From JADKAV01 sp963732355 (GTDB taxonomy: Bacteria; Actinomycetota; Actinomycetes; S36-B12; UBA10799): a stretch of 64,000 nucleotides of DNA. Below are positions 57,652-64,000 of this stretch, in pieces. The number at the start of each line of letters is the position of its first letter. Within the stretch, counting starts at the first letter, position 1. The notes under the pieces were generated by a model. That model made no database searches. It saw only the letters and a list, made by a program, of their open reading frames with translations, and was not told where the DNA came from. The DNA lies in the NCBI GenBank assembly GCA_963732355.1, contig CAVSZD010000007.1, forward strand, positions 310,001 to 374,000, given 5' to 3'. Both the position numbers and the translations under genes were made by a program.

Positions 57652-59641
57652 CGGGGTTTGCGGCCACGATCGCGAGCAGTTCCTCGCTGTGGTCGGCGAC
57701 TAACGCCTTGTGGATGCCGCGGACCCCAGCCAGTGCGCTTCGGTTCGTCGGCCGCGTCCGAGCGATGCCGATCAGCACTGCATCCGTGGCTACCAAGAAG
57801 GCCGGGATGGCCTTACCCGTGTCTTCCCGGCGCTGCGCCACCACGCCGCTGCGCCAACTGCGCAGTGCTTCGACCAGACCGATCGGCACATCACTGGGGC
57901 ATGAGCGACAGGTGCCCATCGCCCGCTCGACGCCGTTGCTCAGGCGTTTGCCGCAGACGCGGCAGCCGGCGACCTCCCGTTTGGCAGGCTTCGCGGGGGG
58001 TTTGCGGCGTTGCGCGTCAGGCAGAAACCGGGACGGCTGACGGGTATCGCGTCGTGATCCCCTGGCCGCGTAAGACAACTCCAGCACATCCCTGGCCCGG
58101 GTGATTCCGACGTAGAACAGTCGTCGTTCCTCGTCGATGTCCACGAACTCACCCTGGTAGCGCAGCGGCAGCCCACCCTCGTACAACCCCGGCATGAAAA
58201 CCGCGTCCCACTCCAGGCCCTTCGCGGAATGCAAGGACGCAATAGTGACTGCTGCGGCGACGGGGGCGTCATCGTTCTCAGCCCGCTCGTCGAGGTCCGC
58301 GATCAAGTCGGCCATCGATGTGTGGGAGCCCGCGAGCCCGACCAAGGCGGCCAGAGACTCCCACTGCTCACGTTGCGCCTGCCCCAGAGGCGGGGTCGGG
58401 CTGTAACCAACCGGTTCGAGAGCGGCCGCGACCTGCTCGGCGACCGGGGCGTCACTGTCGTGCCTGGCAGCCACTCGAAGCAGCGAGACCGCCCTCTTGA
58501 CCTCCGGCCTTTGCATGAATCGGGCACTGCCCCGGACCGTGTAGGCAATCCCCTGGGCGTGCAAGGCAGCTTCGAAGCGGGCGGTCATGGCATTGATCCG
58601 AACCAGAATGGCCACCTTCTCGGCGGGGACGGCGTCCAGAAGGGACTTGATCGACTGGGCCACAGCCGCCGCCTCGTCCTGCTCGTCGTCGTAGACCTTG
58701 GTGCTGACCGGGAGACCAGGCTCTCTTTGGGACACCAGCTGCAGACGTTCGCGGCCCTGACCCCCGTCCAGCACCTTGTTCGCCAGGCTCACGATCTGCG
58801 GGGAGCAGCGGTAGGAGCGGGTCAACTGCAGCGCCGCGGCCTGCGGCCACCGGGACCGGAACGACAGCAGGTACTCACTGGTGGCACCAGCGAACGTGTA
58901 GATCGTCTGGGAGGGATCGCCGACCACGCACAATTGTTCCCCGGCCCCGAGCCAGCCTTCGATCACGCGCTGCTGCAGCGGGGAGACATCCTGGTACTCG
59001 TCGACAGTCACCCACCGGCACCACTGCCGAACCTGTTCGGCGAGCGTGATGTTGTCCGAGATCAGCCCCGCATTGAGCAGCAGGATGTCCTCGAAGTCAA
59101 GGACGCCGGCGGCAGCCTTGGCATCTTCATACCCCTGGTACACCTCACTCAATCGCTGCGCCAGCACTCCGTCATTGGTCACCTGCTCCGGGGACAGGCC
59201 GACAGCTTTGGCGCGCTCGATCTCGCTAGTGACATCACGGCGACCCGCGTCGTCCAGCCTGATCCCGGCCTTCTGCAGTGCCGTCATCACCAAGGGGTAT
59301 TTGGACGACTGGATCCTGGGCAGCTGTCCACCCACGGCCCTCGGCCACATCCACTGCAATTGCCGCAGGGCCTCGGAGTGAACGGTCCGCACCCGCACGT
59401 CGGGCACAGACATGGCCCGTAGACGTCGACCGAACTCCCCTGCCGCCCGCGTGGTGAAAGTGACCACGAGGCTTCGCCGCGGATCCATCGAGCCAGTGGC
59501 CACCCCGTAGGCGACACGATGGGTGAGCGCTCGTGTCTTGCCCGTCCCGGCACCGGCGAGGACGACGACTGGGCCACTGACCGCACGCGCCACCTCGGCC
59601 TGCTCGGGGTCGAGGGGAGCCAGAATCTCGTCAGGGTGCAC
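57644..59641 (-). CDS. uvrD2: UvrD2-type DNA helicase with tetracysteine and HRDC domain
   Basis: The 665-aa SF1A helicase has Walker A AGAGTGKTRAL near residue 33, VTVDEYQDVSPLQQ, GDPSQTIYTFAGA, LTRSYRC, SLHSAKGLEWDAVF and VGITRARDVLELSYA. After a basic linker come four cysteines (CRVCGKRLSNGVERAMGTCRSC) and an HRDC domain, exactly the UvrD2 layout of mycobacteria. It is a 3'-5' helicase of DNA repair. The start is GTG 59641 behind GAGGA. Its stop lies within the whiB7 promoter. Confidence 0.95.
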   Translation of the reverse strand: MHPDEILAPLDPEQAEVARAVSGPVVVLAGAGTGKTRALTHRVAYGVATGSMDPRRSLVVTFTTRAAGEFGRRLRAMSVPDVRVRTVHSEALRQLQWMWPRAVGGQLPRIQSSKYPLVMTALQKAGIRLDDAGRRDVTSEIERAKAVGLSPEQVTNDGVLAQRLSEVYQGYEDAKAAAGVLDFEDILLLNAGLISDNITLAEQVRQWCRWVTVDEYQDVSPLQQRVIEGWLGAGEQLCVVGDPSQTIYTFAGATSEYLLSFRSRWPQAAALQLTRSYRCSPQIVSLANKVLDGGQGRERLQLVSQREPGLPVSTKVYDDEQDEAAAVAQSIKSLLDAVPAEKVAILVRINAMTARFEAALHAQGIAYTVRGSARFMQRPEVKRAVSLLRVAARHDSDAPVAEQVAAALEPVGYSPTPPLGQAQREQWESLAALVGLAGSHTSMADLIADLDERAENDDAPVAAAVTIASLHSAKGLEWDAVFMPGLYEGGLPLRYQGEFVDIDEERRLFYVGITRARDVLELSYAARGSRRDTRQPSRFLPDAQRRKPPAKPAKREVAGCRVCGKRLSNGVERAMGTCRSCPSDVPIGLVEALRSWRSGVVAQRREDTGKAIPAFLVATDAVLIGIARTRPTNRSALAGVRGIHKALVADHSEELLAIVAANPVA

Positions 59642-59699
59642 GCGTCGATCCTCACACCAGGCACCGACATCCGCGCCAGCCCCCTGTGGAAACCGGGTC

Positions 59700-60548
59700 T
59701 CACCTGCTCCAGGTGTGCGGGATCGGCTCCCCGAACCAGTCGGCGATCAGATGGTGAGCCACCGAGATACGCGGCGGGATCCGAAGCGTGCCCTGCTGGG
59801 CTCTGTCCCGGAACTGCTCACGGCTTACCCAGACCGTCTCAGCGATCTCCTCCCCATCGGGTGTGGTGGGCTGGGAGTGGGTATGGGCCGTGAAAGCAAT
59901 CATGATGGATGACGGGAACGGCCACGGTTGTGTCGCCCGGTACTGCACGCCCGCGACGTCGACCTGCACGTCGGCCTCCTCCGCAACCTCGCGAACCACG
60001 GCCTGCTCGAACGTCTCGCCCGGCTCAACGAAACCGGCCAGCGTGGAGTACCAGCCCGCCGGCCACACGGCCCGTCGCCCTAGCAGTGCGCGCTGTTCGT
60101 CGTCGATCACCAGCGTGATGACTGCGGGGTCGGTACGGGGGAAATGCTCGGACTCGTCGCGAGGGCAGCGGCGCACCCAACCCGCCCGCACACTGTCGGT
60201 AGGCGACCCACATCGAGGGCAGTGGGTGTGACTCTCGTGCCAGTTGTCCAGCGCCACGGCCGTGAGCGCTGCTGAGCGTTCCACCGGATCGAGCTCATCG
60301 ATCACCGTGCGCAGATCCACGGTCGTCGGCGTGCGCCCCCGCACGGCGAACCACGGAGACGACCCGACAAGACCGAGCAGGATGGCATCTGCGCGTTCAC
60401 CCGACGAGCCGGTGGCCACATCAACATGCCCCTTGTGAACCGCCACCACGCGCTTGTCCGGGTGTCTCCACAACTCGTCAAGACGCGCAGCGTCGAGACG
60501 CGCAGCCTCGTCGCGGTCGAAGAAGTCGCTCTCAGCGGTGGGCCACAC
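59700..60548 (-). CDS. nudC: NAD(H) pyrophosphatase / decapping Nudix hydrolase NudC
   Basis: The 282-aa protein has an N-terminal domain, a zinc site (CPRCGSPTDSV, then RRCPRDESEHFPRTDP in which the fourth ligand is probably His), the Nudix box GFVEPGETFEQAVVREVAEE, and the NudC signature TQPWPFPSSIM. It hydrolyses NAD(H) to NMN(H) and AMP and can remove NAD caps from RNA. The start is GTG 60548, 6 nt after TACGGT, so its own mRNA is probably leaderless. It is divergent from the acyltransferase over 36 nt. Confidence 0.95.
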   Translation of the reverse strand: MWPTAESDFFDRDEAARLDAARLDELWRHPDKRVVAVHKGHVDVATGSSGERADAILLGLVGSSPWFAVRGRTPTTVDLRTVIDELDPVERSAALTAVALDNWHESHTHCPRCGSPTDSVRAGWVRRCPRDESEHFPRTDPAVITLVIDDEQRALLGRRAVWPAGWYSTLAGFVEPGETFEQAVVREVAEEADVQVDVAGVQYRATQPWPFPSSIMIAFTAHTHSQPTTPDGEEIAETVWVSREQFRDRAQQGTLRIPPRISVAHHLIADWFGEPIPHTWSR

Positions 60549-60554
60549 CAGCCA

Positions 60555-60560
60555 ACCGTA
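60555..60560 (-). promoter_or_regulatory. -10 box of a leaderless promoter
   Basis: TACGGT, 6 nt, then the GTG of nudC on the minus strand. Confidence 0.5.
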
Positions 60561-60584
60561 ACCTCTGTGTCAGGATTGGCCAGC

Positions 60585-61757
60585 ATGGGCGATTTCATCC
60601 GGCAACTCACAGGCGTGCGCTTCATCGCAGCCGCCTGGGTGATGCTCTACCACTTCCAGCCGGCGCTGGCGGCCAGCGGCCTGCTCGTTCCGATACTGCA
60701 CGAGTTCCTTCGATTGGGATCCGTCGGCGTCGACCTCTTCTTCGCCTTGTCGGGCTTCATCCTGACCCACACGTATCTGAAACGAATGGGTTCGACGTTG
60801 ACCTGGTCGGGCAGCCTCAACTTCTGGTGGCTGCGCCTTGCCCGGGTGTACCCGGTGTACTTCGTGATGCTCAACGTCGCTGGGCTGGCAGCCCTGGCCC
60901 AAGGGCTCGTGACCGGTGAGGGACGCCGCGATTGGATGACGTTCCCCTCGTACCTCAAGCAGGTGCTGATGATCCAGGAATGGGGCCCAGATCCCTCTCG
61001 TGGGTGGAACTTCCCCGCGTGGTCGCTGTCGATGGAATGGCTGGCGTACCTGTTCTTCCCGTTGCTGGTTCTCATCCTGTGGCGGGTTCGCGACAGGCTC
61101 GCGCCACTGGCGCTGGCCGGCATCGCGTTCCTGTGCCTGACCCCGCTGCTGTACATCGGGATCACCCGCGACGACGACCCCTTCCTCGTCCAGGGCTGGG
61201 CCAGCACCATCCGGATCGCGACCGAATTCACCGCCGGTAGCTTCACCTACCTGGCAGTGCGCAAGTGGCAGGACAATCCCTCGGCCAAGCGGCCTGCGGC
61301 AATCCTGGCCTGGGTGGTCCCGGTGGCGATCCTGGTCATCGCGGTGGCGATGGGCAACATCCCGGCGCTGCAGTGGGAGGGCCTTCCGGACGAGGCACCA
61401 CGCGGCTATGTGGTCGTGATCCCGCTGCTCGTTCTGTGGATCGGCGCCCTCGCGTTGAGCAACGGGCGGCCCTCGAAGTTCCTGAGCACGCACACCCTTG
61501 TTGTGGGTGGTTTCATTTCGTACTCGCTCTACTTGATCCACATCGTGTGGTACGGCCTGTGGCGCGCCGGCATGGACGTAATTGGGATCGAGAGCGGACC
61601 GCTCTATCTGCTCAGCACCCTTTTCCTGATCGCCTCGACAGTCGGGCTGGCCTACCTGATGTGGCGGCGCGTGGAGGAGCCTGCCCGCGAATGGATGCGC
61701 AGCAAGGTCGGGGTTCGGCGGATACCCACGGAGGAAGCCGGGGAACAGGCCCGCTGA
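60585..61757 (+). CDS. Acyltransferase-3 family membrane protein
   Basis: The 390-aa protein has ten or so helices and the family's conserved opening RQLTGVRFIAAAWVMLYHF (catalytic-type His). SVGVDLFFALSGFILTHTYL, RLARVYPVYF and AWSLSMEWLAYLFFP follow. Members O-acylate sugars, peptidoglycan, lipids or antibiotics in the membrane. ATG 60585 is the start that begins the domain; the frame is open upstream into nudC. Two nt separate its stop from the endonuclease/phosphatase start, so they form one operon. In mycobacteria this slot holds other genes. Confidence 0.9.
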   Translation: MGDFIRQLTGVRFIAAAWVMLYHFQPALAASGLLVPILHEFLRLGSVGVDLFFALSGFILTHTYLKRMGSTLTWSGSLNFWWLRLARVYPVYFVMLNVAGLAALAQGLVTGEGRRDWMTFPSYLKQVLMIQEWGPDPSRGWNFPAWSLSMEWLAYLFFPLLVLILWRVRDRLAPLALAGIAFLCLTPLLYIGITRDDDPFLVQGWASTIRIATEFTAGSFTYLAVRKWQDNPSAKRPAAILAWVVPVAILVIAVAMGNIPALQWEGLPDEAPRGYVVVIPLLVLWIGALALSNGRPSKFLSTHTLVVGGFISYSLYLIHIVWYGLWRAGMDVIGIESGPLYLLSTLFLIASTVGLAYLMWRRVEEPAREWMRSKVGVRRIPTEEAGEQAR

Positions 61758-61758
61758 A

Positions 61759-62559
61759 GTGAAGATACGGGTCGCCAGCTTCAACCTCCTGCACGGGATG
61801 CGTGTGCTCGGGGGTGCTGTGGAGGCAGACACCGACGCGCTGATCGATTCGGTGCGACAACTCGACTGCGACGTACTCGGCATGCAAGAGGTCGACGCCG
61901 CACAGATTCGCAGCAAGATGACCGATCAGACGGCCGTGGCGGCAGCGGCACTGGATGCCTCACACTGGCGGTTCGTGCCCACGGTGGTCGGCACGCCAGG
62001 ACCCGGGGCCACGTTTCGCCCAAGCACCGCCAGCGATATCGAGGCGGCTTCGCGCGGCGAGTACGAGAACCCGCTGTACGGGGTGGGTCTGGTCAGCCGG
62101 ATACCGGTGCTGCAGTGGCACCACCTGCTGATGGAGCCGTCCAAGCGAACCCTGCCGCTGTTGGTGCCCGGAGACCCGCGGCCGAAGTTTCTGCGTGTCC
62201 CGGATGAGCCGCGGGCGGCCCTTGCCGCAGTCCTGGACCTCCCGACCCCGGTGACGGTTGCCACAGCTCACCTGTCGTTCGTGCCGCTGTTCAACATCAG
62301 CCAATTGCGCAAGGTCAAGGCTTGGCTGGCGGGCCTGCCGCGCCCACTGATCCTAATGGGCGACTTCAACCTGCCCGGCCACATCCCGGCCCGGGTCACG
62401 GGCTGGTCCGAGGCCGAACTCGGGCCCACCTACCCCGTGTTCAAACCGCGCGTGAGGTTCGACCACATCCTGTCCGACGGTGTAAAAGCGCACTGCGCGC
62501 GCGTACATCCGTTGCCGGTGTCCGACCACTGCGCAGTGACAGCAGAGTTTGCCCTATGA
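61759..62559 (+). CDS. Endonuclease/exonuclease/phosphatase (EEP) family protein
   Basis: The 266-aa protein begins KIRVASFNLLHGM and shows the EEP catalytic motifs: Asn in SFNLLHG, Glu in GMQEVDAAQ, GDFNLPG and the C-terminal SDHCAVTAEF. No signal peptide is present. Members include DNA repair nucleases, sphingomyelinases and phosphoinositide phosphatases; the substrate is not clear. The GTG start is 2 nt from the acyltransferase stop. The 3' end overlaps the helicase-nuclease gene by 6 nt. Confidence 0.88.
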   Translation: MKIRVASFNLLHGMRVLGGAVEADTDALIDSVRQLDCDVLGMQEVDAAQIRSKMTDQTAVAAAALDASHWRFVPTVVGTPGPGATFRPSTASDIEAASRGEYENPLYGVGLVSRIPVLQWHHLLMEPSKRTLPLLVPGDPRPKFLRVPDEPRAALAAVLDLPTPVTVATAHLSFVPLFNISQLRKVKAWLAGLPRPLILMGDFNLPGHIPARVTGWSEAELGPTYPVFKPRVRFDHILSDGVKAHCARVHPLPVSDHCAVTAEFAL

Positions 62560-64000
62560 CGCATCAGCGGTGAGCATCTGCTCGAGCTCAGCCTCCCCCG
62601 GCAGTCCGGGGCGGACCACCTGGCCATCGCGTACGTACACGAAGGCTGCGCCCACCGCTTCGACCGGCACACCCGTATGCCGAGCCCAGGCAAGGCGATA
62701 GATCGCCAACTGCAACGGGTCTGCGGTGTGGTCTCGGTTGGTCTTCCAGTCGACCACGTCCCAGGTCCCGTCCGGGTTGGCGAACACGGCGTCGATGACA
62801 CCAATGATCGAAAGGCCGCCCACTTTGACGACAACCTCGGTCTCCACCGCATGGGGCACCATCTGCGCGAACGGCGTCCGCCGGTACCCCTCGATCAGAT
62901 CCTGCAGGTCGTCGGGGGCCAGGTCGGCATCCACAGCCGCGTCCCATTCGGGCACCAAGGACAACTGCTCGAACTGAGCAGCCACCCACTCGTGGAACCG
63001 GGTTCCCCGTGCCGCCGCCTCGTTGGTGACCCGGGGCATCGGACGCGCCAGATCCAGGGCAAGCGCCTCAGGATCTTTGTGCGCGCGCATCACCAGCGAC
63101 GTGCTCATCACGGCTGGCAGATCCACAGACGTCACCGGCCGGGACTGTTCCACCTCGCGGGCGACGACCGCCCGAATGTCCGTGTCGATGCGATCCAACC
63201 ACGCAGACTCGGAGAGCGTGAGCGGCTCATCGGTCGCCGGCGGAGGCTGTACGAGGGTGAACACTGCATCGCCTCGCGGCCACGCGACGTCGCCCGCCTC
63301 GGACGCGGGGCACGTTTCTGAGGCCTCATCGACCCACACATCCGTGCGGACTCCTGGCACTTGCGCGACCTGCAGCAGGTATGGGCTCGGCGCCTTGAGG
63401 ATTCCGTTGTGAGACCACCAGGAACCGCTCGCGAAGAGCACGTCCCGCGCCCGGGTGAGGGCCACGTAGGCCAGCCGGTCCTCCTCCCAGCGGTCATTGA
63501 GTTTGTACTGCTCATGCAATGACTGCTGGGCCTTCTTGTAGGCTCCCGGCTCCCAGGCAGGAAGCGAGGGCAACCGGGACCTGTCGCCACGCAGTGGGTA
63601 GGGAAGGCAGTTGTAGTTCCTCACCCATAGGGAACGACCGATCGAAGAAGGGAAGACCCCATCGCTGAGCGCGGGAACGAATACACACTCCCATTCCAGG
63701 CCCTTGGCCCGATGAACCGTCATCACGCGCACTGCGTTGCCGCGCACGGGGAAGTCCGTGTCGGGCATCTCGTCGAGGTGTTCGGCGAAGTCCAGCCACC
63801 GCAGGAAGGCCCCGACGCCTGGGTCGTCGTGGGCGCTGCGGTATCCCGCGATCACGTCGAACAGCGCGGAAAGGCCATCGATGCGCGTCTCAGCCGCCAC
63901 ACCGAGCCGCACTTCGACGCCGAGCCCGCACACATCCACCGCCCGGTGGGCCGCCTCCTCCACCCCCAGCACGAGGGCGGGCCGCATCAGGTCGAGCATC
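62554..64000 (-). CDS. AdnB/AdnA-type UvrD helicase-nuclease, 5' end outside the window
   Basis: The last ~481 residues are present and the frame runs off the right edge. They include the C-terminal helicase motifs VMTVHRAKGLEWECVFVPAL and LAYVALTRARDVLFAS. A PD-(D/E)XK nuclease domain follows: FHEWVAAQF (metal His), GVIDAVFANPDGTWDVVDWKTN (catalytic Asp and Lys) and LQLAIYRLAW. The composition matches the mycobacterial AdnAB end-resection motor; position next to nudC and uvrD2 corresponds to Rv3201c (AdnB), with the partner expected just beyond the window. Confidence 0.88.
   Translation of the reverse strand, partial: MLDLMRPALVLGVEEAAHRAVDVCGLGVEVRLGVAAETRIDGLSALFDVIAGYRSAHDDPGVGAFLRWLDFAEHLDEMPDTDFPVRGNAVRVMTVHRAKGLEWECVFVPALSDGVFPSSIGRSLWVRNYNCLPYPLRGDRSRLPSLPAWEPGAYKKAQQSLHEQYKLNDRWEEDRLAYVALTRARDVLFASGSWWSHNGILKAPSPYLLQVAQVPGVRTDVWVDEASETCPASEAGDVAWPRGDAVFTLVQPPPATDEPLTLSESAWLDRIDTDIRAVVAREVEQSRPVTSVDLPAVMSTSLVMRAHKDPEALALDLARPMPRVTNEAAARGTRFHEWVAAQFEQLSLVPEWDAAVDADLAPDDLQDLIEGYRRTPFAQMVPHAVETEVVVKVGGLSIIGVIDAVFANPDGTWDVVDWKTNRDHTADPLQLAIYRLAWARHTGVPVEAVGAAFVYVRDGQVVRPGLPGEAELEQMLTADAS

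Overview
This is high-GC chromosomal DNA from an actinobacterium, apparently an uncultured or poorly studied lineage; the species cannot be named from the sequence. The evidence is a WhiB7-type regulator with its attenuating leader, UvrD2 with a tetracysteine-HRDC tail, an UPF0182 protein, a DUF2342 metalloprotease, a DUF222-HNH (13E12-type) endonuclease, an IdeR/DtxR iron box, and many genes whose start codon lies 6 nt after a TAnnnT -10 box (leaderless transcripts). No rRNA, tRNA, CRISPR array or insertion sequence was seen.

Layout. 1-3.7 kb: partial FAD monooxygenase, Vps62-like membrane protein, secreted NlpC/P60-like protein. 3.7-15.3 kb: a DNA-processing block with sbcDC, a PLD-helicase-DUF3427 protein, a DUF222-HNH nuclease, a VWA protein and a NERD-SF1 helicase. 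15.4-23.3 kb: a four-part TetR-ACT-GNAT-lysine-tail protein, an ADP-ribosylglycohydrolase fused to a phosphatase-like domain, a cysteine-rich small protein, a secreted DUF1524 nuclease with a coupled 45-aa protein, a flavin disulfide reductase and an unrecognised protein. 23.5-29.3 kb: an acyl-CoA ligase with a frameshifted bile-acid-symporter-family transporter, a PI-PLC-like protein, an NmrA/MarR pair and a decayed NmrA copy. 29.2-35.4 kb: an iron-regulated divergon with an adenylation-carrier-acyltransferase fusion on one side and a ferric-iron ABC transporter on the other. 35.4-47 kb: CoA transferase, TauE/SafE exporter, a tightly coupled redox operon (ApbE, ferric-reductase-like membrane protein, NuoF-like protein, ferredoxin), an Rrf2 regulator, CPA antiporter, methyltransferase, SDR and pirin. 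47-64 kb: a block whose gene order resembles mycobacterial Rv3193c-Rv3202c (UPF0182, PDZ-Lon-like, DUF2342, ABC1 kinase, whiB7, uvrD2, nudC, AdnB/AdnA-like helicase-nuclease).

The most interesting signal is regulatory. Six intergenic sites on the minus strand share YTGTCANAC-N8-(T)AnnnT, which resembles the RecA-independent (PafBC-type) DNA-damage promoter of mycobacteria. Five precede genes: sbcDC, the DUF222-HNH nuclease, the ADP-ribosylglycohydrolase fusion, the small protein plus DUF1524 nuclease, and the unrecognised protein. The sixth precedes a non-coding stretch with successive hairpins, a candidate damage-induced small RNA. A second unusual signal is a 68-bp near-perfect palindrome family (two single copies plus a three-copy tandem array with a collapsed fourth unit) with a conserved loop. 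Five loci carry frameshifts, either gene decay or consensus errors.
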